DNA from: Rhodoferax lacus
Lineage (GTDB): Bacteria; Pseudomonadota; Gammaproteobacteria; Burkholderiales; Burkholderiaceae_C
DNA: 64,000 nucleotides
NCBI RefSeq assembly: GCF_003415675.1
Contig: NZ_QFZK01000008.1
Location: forward strand, 62,001 to 126,000
Direction of reading: 5' to 3'
How positions within the stretch are numbered: position 1 is the stretch's first letter; each line of letters begins with the position of its first letter. Below, piece after piece: positions 18,867-27,317 of this stretch. The notes beneath the pieces were generated by a model that saw only the letters and a list, made by a program, of their open reading frames with translations, was not told the DNA's origin and ran no database searches. The translations under genes were made by a program, and so were the position numbers.

Positions 18867-20429
18867 ATGCACATGACAGACGCGTTGTTGCAGCACGCGC
18901 AACGCTTGCCCACGGGCACCCGTTGGCTGCTGGCCCTGGTGTTTGGCCTGCATGCCCTGCTGGGTGCGGTGCTGGGCCTCTCGGTGGACGAGGCGCACTA
19001 CGCGCTGTACGCCGCCCATCCCGCCCTGAGCTACTTTGACCATCCTCCCCTGGTGGGCTGGGCGCAGTGGCCACTGGTGGCCCTGGGTGCGCCCACCGTG
19101 GTGCTGCGCCTGGTGCCGGGCCTGCTGTGGCTGGGCACCCTGCTGCTGGTGTACCACCTGGCCCGGCGCTTGCAGGCCGCAGCGCCTGGCGGAGCAAGTG
19201 AGCAGGCCGGTTTCTGGGCTGTGGCCAGCCTCTTGCTGGCGCCCTTGATGCACATCCTGGGCATCAGCCTGTTGCCCGATACCTTGCTGATGTTCTGGTC
19301 TGCTGCGCTCATGCTGCAGACCCTGCGGCTGATGCAGCGCACGCAGCCCCCGGCACTGTCCCAGTGGCTGCTGCTGGGCGCCCTGCTGGGCCTGGCGGGC
19401 CTGAGCAAGTACACCGCCATCTTCACTGCCGCAGCCGTGGCCCTGTGCCTGCTGCGCGCGCATGGCATGGCGGTGTTGCGCCAGCCCGGCCTGTGGCTGG
19501 GTACGCTGCTGGCGCTGCTCATCGTCAGCCCGGTTCCGATCTGGAATGCGCAGAACCACTGGGTCTCGTTTGTCTACCAGGCCAAGCACGGCGCGGGCAG
19601 CGGCTGGCAGGGTTTGAATGTGGCGCGCTTTGGGCTGCTGCAACTGCTGGCCTATGGACCACTGCTGCTGTGGGGCTGGCAGGGCCTGCGGGTTGCCACT
19701 GCAGCGCAGCGCAGCCTGCTTGCTTTCTTTGTGATTCCCTTTGTGGTGCTGGCTTACCTGTCCGGTGGCGGCTCCAGCCTGCCGCACTGGACGGCACCGG
19801 CCTGGGTGGCGCTGGCACCGTTTGCCGGCGTGGGCCTGGCGCGCACCTGGGCTGCTGGCAAGCCTTGGGCGGTGCGCGCCCTGGTGCTGCTGCAGGCCCT
19901 TGCTTGCGTGGCCCTGCCCGCTGCCATGGTGAGTGCCGGCATGCCCTTCCTGCAAGGCCAGGCAGCCAGTGCCCAAGCCGGCAATGCGCCCAACCCGTTT
20001 GCCGACCTGCATGGCTGGGACGCCGCCGGAGAGCGCGCCCAAGCGCTGGCGGTGCAGCACGGCCTGGACGCGCTGGCGGTGCAAAACTGGACACTGGCCA
20101 GTCGCATCGGCTGGTATGCGCGGCCCCTGAAGGTGCATGTGCTGCACGACGGCTTTGACCAGTTTGACTTGTGGGCCGGCAAGCTGGCCGCGGGGGGCAG
20201 TGCGCTGCTGGTGGACTGGTCGCAGTTGCCCTATGAAACCCCGCTGGGTGCCCATGGCTTTGCCCAATGCAGCTGGCTGGAGCGCCAGGAGGTTCAGCGC
20301 CTGGGCTATGCCGTCTCCAGCTTCGATTTTTATGCCTGCAGCGGCTGGTCCGGCGCGCCCCAGCCGCGCCTGCGCTCCATGCCTCTCCAGCCGGGTGCGG
20401 ATGCAGCCCGTTCTACGGCCACACCCTGA
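18867..20429 (+). CDS. GT39-family (ArnT/PMT-like) membrane glycosyltransferase
   Basis: A 520-residue multi-pass membrane protein. The conserved first periplasmic loop DEAHYALYAAHPALSYFDHP matches GT39 enzymes, whose acidic residue there is catalytic and which move a sugar from an undecaprenyl carrier. About 10-12 hydrophobic segments follow, then a C-terminal soluble region from about residue 380. Another start at 18828 would add 13 residues. The next gene, a PAP2 phosphatase, starts one base after the stop, suggesting a coupled pair in lipid-linked sugar transfer and carrier recycling. Acceptor (lipid A, protein or polymer) cannot be read from sequence. Confidence 0.85.
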   Translation: MHMTDALLQHAQRLPTGTRWLLALVFGLHALLGAVLGLSVDEAHYALYAAHPALSYFDHPPLVGWAQWPLVALGAPTVVLRLVPGLLWLGTLLLVYHLARRLQAAAPGGASEQAGFWAVASLLLAPLMHILGISLLPDTLLMFWSAALMLQTLRLMQRTQPPALSQWLLLGALLGLAGLSKYTAIFTAAAVALCLLRAHGMAVLRQPGLWLGTLLALLIVSPVPIWNAQNHWVSFVYQAKHGAGSGWQGLNVARFGLLQLLAYGPLLLWGWQGLRVATAAQRSLLAFFVIPFVVLAYLSGGGSSLPHWTAPAWVALAPFAGVGLARTWAAGKPWAVRALVLLQALACVALPAAMVSAGMPFLQGQAASAQAGNAPNPFADLHGWDAAGERAQALAVQHGLDALAVQNWTLASRIGWYARPLKVHVLHDGFDQFDLWAGKLAAGGSALLVDWSQLPYETPLGAHGFAQCSWLERQEVQRLGYAVSSFDFYACSGWSGAPQPRLRSMPLQPGADAARSTATP

Positions 20430-20430
20430 T

Positions 20431-21225
20431 ATGCGCAGCATGCCCTTTTCCCTCTTTCCGGCGCGCCTGTGGCTGCTGCCCTTGCTGGTCTTCGTGCTCT
20501 CGGCGCCGCTGTGGCTGCATGTCTGGGAGCCGGGCATGTTCGTGTTTCTCAACCAGCTGTGCCTGCCGGTGGCCGCACCGGTGTGGACCGGGCTGTCCTT
20601 GCTGGGCAATGGCTGGGGCGTTCTGGCGGTCACAGCGCCGCTGCTGCGCTGCGCGCCGCGATTGATGTGGGCCTGGGTGTGTGCGGCGCCCTTTGCCATT
20701 GTGTTTGCCCGCGTGGGCAAGGCCTATCTGGTCAGCCCGCGCCCGGCGGCCGAGGTGGACAACGCACAGATGCGCATCGTGGGTGAGGTGCTGCACAACG
20801 TCTCCATGCCTTCGGGCCACACCACCACGGCCTTCGCTGTGGCCAGCGCTATTTTCTTTGCCCTGACGCCCCGGCAGCGCAAGCGGCACGGGTGGATTCT
20901 GCTGCTGGCGCTGGGTGCGGGTCTGTCGCGCATTGCGGTGGGTGCGCACTGGCCGGGCGATGTGGCGGTAGGCATCAGCTTGGGATTGTTGGCCGGCCTG
21001 CTGGGTAACGTGCTGCTGGCGAGCCTGCCTGCGCGCTGCCTGGACGCGTCGCACTGGAGCCTGCGGCTGCTGGCGCTGCTGGTGCTGTGCGCGGTGTATT
21101 TTCTGCTGACTGAGGAGCTGGACTTTGCCGAGAACCTGCCGCTTCAGCGGCTGCTGGCGGGCGTGGCGCTGCTGTCGGTGCTGGCCTTTGCCATGCGCAG
21201 CGCCAGGGCGCTCAAGGCCTCGTAG
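20431..21225 (+). CDS. PAP2-superfamily lipid phosphatase
   Basis: A 264-residue membrane phosphatase with the three PAP2 motifs: KAYLVSPRP (97-105), PSGH (127-130) and SRIAVGAHWPGD (166-177), with five to six membrane segments. Members remove phosphate from lipids such as undecaprenyl diphosphate or lipid A. The ATG at 20431 follows the GT39 stop by one base; an in-frame ATG nine bases on is possible. Its 3' end overlaps the convergent DUF2520 gene by 82 bp. Confidence 0.88.
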   Translation: MRSMPFSLFPARLWLLPLLVFVLSAPLWLHVWEPGMFVFLNQLCLPVAAPVWTGLSLLGNGWGVLAVTAPLLRCAPRLMWAWVCAAPFAIVFARVGKAYLVSPRPAAEVDNAQMRIVGEVLHNVSMPSGHTTTAFAVASAIFFALTPRQRKRHGWILLLALGAGLSRIAVGAHWPGDVAVGISLGLLAGLLGNVLLASLPARCLDASHWSLRLLALLVLCAVYFLLTEELDFAENLPLQRLLAGVALLSVLAFAMRSARALKAS

Positions 21226-21995
21226 GCGGCACCGGCCTGCGCATCCCATTGCGTGACGGCGGCGGCCTGTTGGGCAATGGCTGCCACGTCGCCCCGTGCG
21301 GCCGGGCCGGTGAGCGCGCCTTGTGGCCCCAGGCGCGTGATGTTGGCCACCGCATTGTTCAGCAGGGCGGCACGCAAACCCGGCAGTAAATCGGTGGGCA
21401 CACCGCTGGCCGTCCAGGCCTCTTCGGCCACGTTCTGCAGCACCGGCAGGAAGTTGGTGGCGAATACGGCGGCTGCGTGGTAGAGCAGCTTGTCCTGGCT
21501 TTTCACCGCAAAACAGCGGGCCTCAATGGCCGTGAAGGCCTGGTGCAACAGAGCCGTGGCCAAGGTATCGCCCTCCAGCGCGCAGGGCGTGCCGGAGAAC
21601 TGCTGCAGGGCGGCCTGAGCCGAGGCAAAACTGAGGATGCAGTGGGCGCTGGCGGTCTGCCAGCCCTTGGCTGCCAGCGGCGCCAGCAGGGCCGCGCTTT
21701 GCGCGCCGCTGCAGTGGAAGACGGTGGCGGGCGGTAGCTGCTCTGCCTGTGCTGCCAGCGCCTGTGCCGTGGCTGCAATGTGGGCGTCCGGCACGGCCAG
21801 CATCCAGACATCGGCGGCACGCATATGGGCAGCTTGTGTCACCGGTGTGCCGGCGCCCATGAAGTGGCAGGCGGCCTGCGCGCTGGCGGGTGATTGGGTC
21901 AGCACATCCTGCAAAGCGAAGACGCCTTGGCTGTGCCACAGGCGCCCCAGGGTTTGGCCTACGCGTCCGGCGCCGATGATGTTGAGGGTTTGCAT
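21144..21995 (-). CDS. Rossmann-like and DUF2520 domain protein
   Basis: A 283-residue protein with an N-terminal NAD(P)-binding fold (LNIIGAGRVGQTLGRLW, residues 3-19) and a C-terminal helical DUF2520 domain resembling ketopantoate reductase and ProC. The motif HCSGAQSAALLAPLAAKGW links the two parts. Members are probable oxidoreductases with unknown substrates. The start at 21995 lies directly before the Rossmann strand; longer upstream reading frames run into srkA. The last 27 codons overlap the PAP2 gene on the other strand. Confidence 0.85.
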   Translation of the reverse strand: MQTLNIIGAGRVGQTLGRLWHSQGVFALQDVLTQSPASAQAACHFMGAGTPVTQAAHMRAADVWMLAVPDAHIAATAQALAAQAEQLPPATVFHCSGAQSAALLAPLAAKGWQTASAHCILSFASAQAALQQFSGTPCALEGDTLATALLHQAFTAIEARCFAVKSQDKLLYHAAAVFATNFLPVLQNVAEEAWTASGVPTDLLPGLRAALLNNAVANITRLGPQGALTGPAARGDVAAIAQQAAAVTQWDAQAGAAYEALSALALRMAKASTDSSATPASSR

Positions 21996-22023
21996 GGTGC
22001 GAGTTCCCGGGCGCGCTGTGGGC

Positions 22024-23049
22024 CTAGACGATGAGCGGCGGCTCTTCCATGGCTTCGAGCTGCTCCTCGAGCATCTGCACCTGCCCCTGCCAATAGTCGC
22101 TGCTGCCAAACCACGGAAAGTTGGCCGGAAACGTCGGGTCGGTCCAGCGCCGCGCCAACCAGGCGCTGTAGTGGATCAGGCGCAGCGTGCGCAGCGGCTC
22201 GATCAAGGCCAACTCAGCCCGGTCAAATTCGCGGAACTGCTCATAGCCATCCACCAACGCGCCGAGCTGGCGCTGGCGCTGCTGGCGGTCACCGCTGAGC
22301 AGCATCCAGAAGTCCTGCACGGCCGGGCCTGTGCGGGCATCGTCCAGGTCCACAAAGTGGGGCCCGGGCCCGAGGTTGGGTGCGGCATCGGCCGGGGTCC
22401 AGAGGATGTTGCCAGGGTGGCAGTCGCCATGCAGGCGCAGCACGCGGATGTCTCCTTTGGGCGCTTCGGCGTTGAGCGTGTCGTAGCTCCGGATCACGGC
22501 AATGGCTTTTTCCACGCCGCGCGTCCAGGCCGTCTGCACATCCAGCGGCACCATGTCGTGGCCCAGCAGCCACTGCATGGGTTCCTCGGCAAAGGTCTGC
22601 ACGTTGAGTGCCGGGCGGGTGACAAAGGGCTTGCGGGCCCCCACGGTGTGGATGCGCGCCAGAAAGCGGCCTATCCACTCCAGTACCTCACCATCGTCGA
22701 GCTCGGGCGGGCGTCCACCGCGGCGCGGGCTCACGCTGAACCAAAAGCCGCCAAAGGTATGCAGGGTTTTGCCGTTTGCCGCATCGGGCAGCACCAGGGG
22801 GCCAATGGCGGGCACCTCAAAGGCCATCAGCTCGGCGGCGAAGGCGTGCTCTTCCAGAATCTGGGCCTCGCTCCAGCGCTCGGGCCGGTAGAACTTGGCC
22901 ACCACCGAGGTGCCGTCTTCCAGCTGCACCTGGTAGACCCGGTTTTCGTAGGAGGAGAGTGCGGTCAGGCGCCCGTCACCGCGCAGGCCCACGCTCTCCA
23001 GGGCATCGAGAACCAGATCGGGCGTGAGGGATTCAAAGGCATGGGTCAT
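22024..23049 (-). CDS. srkA: Stress response kinase A (YihE/RdoA-like)
   Basis: A 341-residue kinase of the aminoglycoside phosphotransferase/choline kinase fold. Key motifs are SSYENRVYQVQLEDG with VVAKFYRPERW, the catalytic HGDCHPGNILW and the metal-binding FVDLDDARTGP. In E. coli SrkA counters Cpx-linked death under stress. It starts about 20 bp after the stop of the Ser/Thr kinase-UspA gene on the same strand, so the two are likely co-expressed as part of a stress-signalling group. Confidence 0.9.
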   Translation of the reverse strand: MTHAFESLTPDLVLDALESVGLRGDGRLTALSSYENRVYQVQLEDGTSVVAKFYRPERWSEAQILEEHAFAAELMAFEVPAIGPLVLPDAANGKTLHTFGGFWFSVSPRRGGRPPELDDGEVLEWIGRFLARIHTVGARKPFVTRPALNVQTFAEEPMQWLLGHDMVPLDVQTAWTRGVEKAIAVIRSYDTLNAEAPKGDIRVLRLHGDCHPGNILWTPADAAPNLGPGPHFVDLDDARTGPAVQDFWMLLSGDRQQRQRQLGALVDGYEQFREFDRAELALIEPLRTLRLIHYSAWLARRWTDPTFPANFPWFGSSDYWQGQVQMLEEQLEAMEEPPLIV

Positions 23050-23067
23050 GCACCCATTGTCGCGCTA

Positions 23068-24555
23068 TCAGAATGGCCAGTCGGAATCCGAGTCGGAGTA
23101 GCCGCCTGTGAGTGCGCCATGCTGGGAGGGGGCATCGCCCAGAAGCTCGAAGGGCACGGCCTGCTTGACCAGGATGATGGTGCAAGGTGCGTCCATGGCC
23201 ACCTTGATGGGCACGGTGGCTACAAAGCGCTGGGTCAAGAGGCCGTGGGTGGCCGCACCCATGACGATGACGCTCACGTTGTTGCCCCGCGCATAGTCCA
23301 GCAGGGCCTGCGCCACATCGCCCGACTCCAGCACGTGGAAGGACATCTGCTGGTCCGGTTGGTCCAGCGGTTGCGCCCATTGCTGCAGGGTGCTGAGGTA
23401 GCGCCGGTGCACATTGGTCTCGCTTTTGGCCTCATCCGAGGCGCTGGTCTGGCTGGGGGATATCACGGTGACGCAGGCCAGGCGCGCACCGGGCCGCGTG
23501 CCCAGCGAGCGCGCCACGGCCTGGCGCAGGGAGTACAGCGTGGCGTCGGTCACGTCCTTGTGCGGCACGGCGACCATGACGATGGGCACCTCGTCAATCT
23601 GCTGCGAGGGCAGGGGGCTGGGCTGGTAGTGCATGCCCGCGGCCTTGATCCAGCGCTTGAAGTGGGTGCGAAAGCTCGTTCCCGTGACGTTGTTGCCGCG
23701 CGCCGTGACGCGGATCTGCTCCGGCTTGGACAAATCAAACGCCAGGTGCGCGCCCGAGGGGTAGCGCAGCGCCGCCTCAGGCTCCAGGCAGCGCAACACC
23801 ACTTCCTGCAACCAGGGTGGCAGGTCGGGCTTGAGCTTGCGCGGCGGCGTCGGGTCCATCCACAGGCGCTGGCGCATGCCGGCGGCGGTTTGCGGCTCGC
23901 CAAAGGGCAGCTCGCCGGTGCACAGCTGGTAGAGCATCACACCAATGGCGAAGATGTCGCTGCGCGGGTCACCGCGCACGCCCACCACCTGCTCGGGCGC
24001 AATCCAGGCGGGTGAGCCCACGGCCTTGCGCAGCTGCTCGGCCAGCAGGTCGGGGTAGTGGGCGTGGCAGGACAGGCCGAAGTCCAGCAGCACCGCACTG
24101 CCGTCCGCGCGGATCAGCACATTGGCGGGCTTGAGGTCCAGGTGCACCGTGTTTTGCTGGTGCAGGGCATGCACGGCCTGCGCCATGGCGACACCCAGGC
24201 GGGCAATCTCGTCCACGCCGGGCAGGGTGTCCGCGTCCAGCCAGCTTTGCAGGGTGCGGCCGTGCACGTACTCCATCACCAAGTAGGGCACGCGGTTCAG
24301 GTCGCCGGCGGCAACAAAGCGCGGCACATGGCTGCCGGTGAGCACCTGCATGATCTGCGTCTCGACCTCGAAGCTGACGATGTTCTCGGCACCGTCCCCG
24401 GCGGTCATGCGCGGGATCTTCATGGCCATGGGGAATCCGGGGCCACTCCGGTTATCGGCGTAGCGCACTTCGTAGATGTGGGCCATGCCGCCGGAGTGGA
24501 TGCATTCCTCCACCACAAATCCGTCCAGCACGGTACCGGGTTCCAGCAGTTTCAT
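23068..24555 (-). CDS. Ser/Thr protein kinase fused to a UspA domain
   Basis: A 495-residue two-domain protein. Residues about 10-290 are a Hanks-type kinase: GGMAHIYEV loop, likely catalytic Lys46 in AMKIPRM, HLDLKPAN (138-145) and DFG (158-160). The usual HRD is HLD, so it is a non-RD kinase. Residues about 350-465 form a universal stress protein domain (VPIVMVAVPHK at the start, VIVMGAATHGLLTQRFV near the end). No membrane segment is seen, so it is cytosolic. Its start overlaps the stop of the metallophosphoesterase gene (ATGA), pointing to translational coupling. Confidence 0.88.
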   Translation of the reverse strand: MKLLEPGTVLDGFVVEECIHSGGMAHIYEVRYADNRSGPGFPMAMKIPRMTAGDGAENIVSFEVETQIMQVLTGSHVPRFVAAGDLNRVPYLVMEYVHGRTLQSWLDADTLPGVDEIARLGVAMAQAVHALHQQNTVHLDLKPANVLIRADGSAVLLDFGLSCHAHYPDLLAEQLRKAVGSPAWIAPEQVVGVRGDPRSDIFAIGVMLYQLCTGELPFGEPQTAAGMRQRLWMDPTPPRKLKPDLPPWLQEVVLRCLEPEAALRYPSGAHLAFDLSKPEQIRVTARGNNVTGTSFRTHFKRWIKAAGMHYQPSPLPSQQIDEVPIVMVAVPHKDVTDATLYSLRQAVARSLGTRPGARLACVTVISPSQTSASDEAKSETNVHRRYLSTLQQWAQPLDQPDQQMSFHVLESGDVAQALLDYARGNNVSVIVMGAATHGLLTQRFVATVPIKVAMDAPCTIILVKQAVPFELLGDAPSQHGALTGGYSDSDSDWPF

Positions 24556-25307
24556 CGGCCCTTCTCCAGTCGGTCGGCAAAGTAGTGCGGCAGCCCGGCC
24601 GCGCGTATGGCCCAGGCGGCAGCCCCATGGTCGTAGGGTACGCGGTGGAAGGTGAGCTGCCAGCGCTCGGTATCCAGCACGGCGTACATGGCCTCGGGCC
24701 TGCCGTCGCGCGGCTGGCCGACTGAACCCACGGTGGCCAGCCACTGGCGGTGGCTTGGCACCGGCACCGCCACGCCGGGCTGGGGTGTGAACTTCATCAG
24801 GCTGGCGGTGGATCCGCGGTAGTACAGGCTTTGCTCGTGCACGTGGCCGCCAAACACGTAGCGCACACCAGCCCAGCCGTTGATGGCTGCATCCAGGCTG
24901 GCGGTGGCGGCGCGCTCGTCATAGACATAGCGCCAGAGTTCGGGGCCGTCGGCACTGGCGTGCACCAGCAGGACCTTGTCCAGTTGGGCGCTCAGGGGGA
25001 GTGCGTCCAGCCAGTCGCGCTGCTCGGGCGTGAGCTGGTTGTGGGTCCAGGCGGCGGTGCTGGCACCTACGTTTTTGACTTCTGCCGGGGGGTGCACGGC
25101 CATCTCGTCGTGGTTGCCCTTGAGCACCAGGGCACCTTCTTCGGTGAGCAGCATGATGCGCTCCAGCACCGCGTCGGGGTCGGCACCGTAGCCGACCATG
25201 TCACCCAGAAAGGCAAAGCGTTGCGCCTTCTGCGCGCGCGCATGGTGCAAGCAGGCGTCCAGCGCCTGGATGTTGCCGTGGATGTCGGACATCAATGCCA
25301 GTCTCAT
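24552..25307 (-). CDS. Calcineurin-like metallophosphoesterase
   Basis: A 251-residue phosphoesterase with the ordered metal ligand motifs SDIHGN, GDMVGYG, GNHDE and GGHVHEQ. This YfcE/MJ0936-like class can hydrolyse phosphodiesters or phosphoproteins. The ATG at 25307 is preferred because MRLALMSDIHGN is the family's opening; an upstream ATG at 25349 adds a non-conserved 14 residues. It is coupled by a four-base overlap to the kinase-UspA gene, so it may oppose or tune that kinase, though this is inference. Confidence 0.87.
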   Translation of the reverse strand: MRLALMSDIHGNIQALDACLHHARAQKAQRFAFLGDMVGYGADPDAVLERIMLLTEEGALVLKGNHDEMAVHPPAEVKNVGASTAAWTHNQLTPEQRDWLDALPLSAQLDKVLLVHASADGPELWRYVYDERAATASLDAAINGWAGVRYVFGGHVHEQSLYYRGSTASLMKFTPQPGVAVPVPSHRQWLATVGSVGQPRDGRPEAMYAVLDTERWQLTFHRVPYDHGAAAWAIRAAGLPHYFADRLEKGR

Positions 25308-25380
25308 GCGGTCTCCGGAATTTTTTGGGCTTGTTATGGCCCCAATCATGCCGCAGCTGGCTGACGCGAGGGTTGCAGCG

Positions 25381-26211
25381 CTATTTGTTGAAGCGTTTGC
25401 GCGTCAGGGCCAGTGCCACCCAGAACGACACACTGGCGTAAGTCGCCAGCACCAGCAGGTGGCGGGCAGCGTCGGTAGGCCACTGGTCCATGAACAGGGG
25501 TCGCACCAGGGCCACGGCGCTGGCCAGGGGCAGCCAGTCGGCCACCAGGCGCACGCTGGCAGGGAGTTGCTCCAGCGGGAAGAACACGCCGCTCAGGAAC
25601 ATCACCGGGGTGAGGAACAGGGTGAAGTAGTAGGTGAAGAAGTCGTAGCCCTTGGCCAGTGCGTTGAACACCAGGGCCATGCAGCTGAAGGTCACGCCCA
25701 CGCCAAACAGGATGGGCCAGGCCAGCAGGATCTTGGGTGAATGGGTGATGCCCAGCGCCAGCATGACGCCGATGATGGCGGTGACCGTGAACAGGGCCTT
25801 GAAGGCGGCCCACAGCATCTCGGCCAGCACGATGTCGTCCAGGCCCACGGGCGCGTTCATGATGCCGTCCCAGGTCTTTTGCACATGCATGCGCGAGAAG
25901 GCCGAATACAGCGCCTCGAATGACGCCGCCTGCATGGCGCTCATGCAGATGGAGCCACTGGCCAGGAACAGGATGTAGGGCACGGGCACCGGCCCTTGCG
26001 GTGTTTGTACCGTGATCTGGCCGACCAGCGCGCCCATGCCGTAGCCAAAGGCCACCAGCCACATCAGCGGCTCGGCAATATTGCCCACCAGGCTGGGAAT
26101 GGCCAGCTTGCGCCAGACCAGCAGGTTGCGCAGGAACACGGGCCAGAAGCGCAGGGAGAGTTGGGGCGCGCGCCAGACGTTCTGCGTAGTTGGGATTGAA
26201 TTGTTAATCAT
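25381..26211 (-). CDS. ABC-2 type transporter permease (NodJ-like)
   Basis: A 276-residue permease with six hydrophobic segments and the ABC-2 signature region. The motifs WLVAFGYGMGALVG, YILFLASGSICMSAM and the block PVMFLSGVFFPLEQLP match the NodJ/DrrB family. It lies downstream of the NodI-like ATPase on the same strand, separated by a repeat-like segment. Such pairs occur widely in non-nodulating Betaproteobacteria, from which rhizobial nodIJ are thought to descend, so no nodulation role is implied; substrate unknown. Confidence 0.87.
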   Translation of the reverse strand: MINNSIPTTQNVWRAPQLSLRFWPVFLRNLLVWRKLAIPSLVGNIAEPLMWLVAFGYGMGALVGQITVQTPQGPVPVPYILFLASGSICMSAMQAASFEALYSAFSRMHVQKTWDGIMNAPVGLDDIVLAEMLWAAFKALFTVTAIIGVMLALGITHSPKILLAWPILFGVGVTFSCMALVFNALAKGYDFFTYYFTLFLTPVMFLSGVFFPLEQLPASVRLVADWLPLASAVALVRPLFMDQWPTDAARHLLVLATYASVSFWVALALTRKRFNK

Positions 26212-26254
26212 AGAAAAGGTCTTCGCCTGCAAGGTATTTTTCAGGGACACCGCA

Positions 26255-26332
26255 GAACCGGCTTCGCCGGGCTGCTGGTGTTGCCCCCTGCAAGGGGGAA
26301 AGAGGCCACACGCAGTGGGCAAGCCGGGGGGT
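26255..26332. repeat. GC-rich intergenic repeat-like segment between NodI-like and NodJ-like genes
   Basis: The segment holds two hairpin-forming runs, CCGGCTTCGCCGG and CCCCTGCAAGGGG, then CGCAGTGGGCAAGCCGGGGGG. It shares style and some words with the 30217-30505 repeat but is a different sequence. It occupies most of the 129-bp gap between two genes of one operon. Confidence 0.5.
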
Positions 26333-26340
26333 GTGCATAC

Positions 26341-27288
26341 CTAGGCGTCTTCCCGGATCTGGCGGCCCGTCAATTTCAAAAACAAATCTTCCAGGTTGGC
26401 CGGCCGGTGCAGGGTGCGCAGGTTCGGGTGTATGCCCAGGGCGTCCAGCAGGTCGCGGGCGTTCTGGGTGTAGAAAAACACGGTCTCGCCGCTCACCTCC
26501 ACGCGCGCGGCATAGGCGCGCAACGGGCTGTCCACCAGGCCCAGGGCGCCGTTGCCATACACCTCCACCACATCGGGCTCCAGGTGCGCGGCAATCAGCT
26601 CGCGTGGGGTGCCTTCGGCAATCTTCTTGCCGTGGTCCAGCACCAGCAGGCGCGTGCACAGGCGTTCGGCCTCGTCCATGAAGTGGGTGGTGAGCAAAAT
26701 GGATTTGCCCTGTTGCAGCAGCAGCTGCAATCGCTCCCACATCAGGTGGCGGGCCTGCGGGTCCAGACCGGTGGTGGGCTCGTCGAGCAGCAGCAGCCGG
26801 GGGTCGTTGACCAGTGCGCGCGCCAGCGACAGGCGGCGCTTCATGCCGCCCGAGAGTTCACCAGGCTTGGCACTGGCTTTGCTGGTGAGCGAGGCGAATT
26901 CCAGCAGCTCGGGGATGCGCGCCCGGATGTCACGGTCCTTCATGCCGAAGTAGCGGCCGTAGACCAGCAGGTTTTCCGCGCAGGAAAAGTCCGGATCCAG
27001 CGTGTCGAGCTGCGTCACCACGCCCAGCTGCGCCTTGATGGCCAGCGCATCACGCGGCATCTCCAGGCCCATGGCGTGGATGCTGCCGCTGTCGGGTGCA
27101 GTCAGCCCCAGGCACATGCGGATGGTGGTGGTTTTGCCCGCACCGTTGGGGCCGATCACGCCCAGGCATTCGCCCGGCGCGATCGAGAAGGACAGGTCGC
27201 GCACCACCTCGGTGTCGCCGTAGCGCTTGACCAGGTTGCGGGCGCTGAAGAAGTCAGCGGGTGTGGAAGATGCAGTGTCGGGCGGCAT
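26341..27288 (-). CDS. ABC transporter ATP-binding protein (NodI-like)
   Basis: A 315-residue ATPase of the NodI/DrrA exporter class. Walker A is [10 protein letters not shown], the signature [15 protein letters not shown], Walker [13 protein letters not shown] and the H-loop [11 protein letters not shown], all intact. The C-terminal 80 residues form the usual exporter extension. The start at 27288 gives [12 protein letters not shown]; a longer upstream frame overlaps amn. It pairs with the NodJ-like permease to export an unknown compound. Confidence 0.9.
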   Translation of the reverse strand: MPPDTASSTPADFFSARNLVKRYGDTEVVRDLSFSIAPGECLGVIGPNGAGKTTTIRMCLGLTAPDSGSIHAMGLEMPRDALAIKAQLGVVTQLDTLDPDFSCAENLLVYGRYFGMKDRDIRARIPELLEFASLTSKASAKPGELSGGMKRRLSLARALVNDPRLLLLDEPTTGLDPQARHLMWERLQLLLQQGKSILLTTHFMDEAERLCTRLLVLDHGKKIAEGTPRELIAAHLEPDVVEVYGNGALGLVDSPLRAYAARVEVSGETVFFYTQNARDLLDALGIHPNLRTLHRPANLEDLFLKLTGRQIREDA

Positions 27289-27317
27289 GATGCGGGCTTG
27301 TTTCGGGGAGTCGGTGG

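Noticed and set aside
18604-19197. Long reverse frame extending the tautomerase upstream
   Set aside because: The extension is Pro/Arg-rich shadow of the GT39 gene; a 4-OT protein needs proline right after the start Met.
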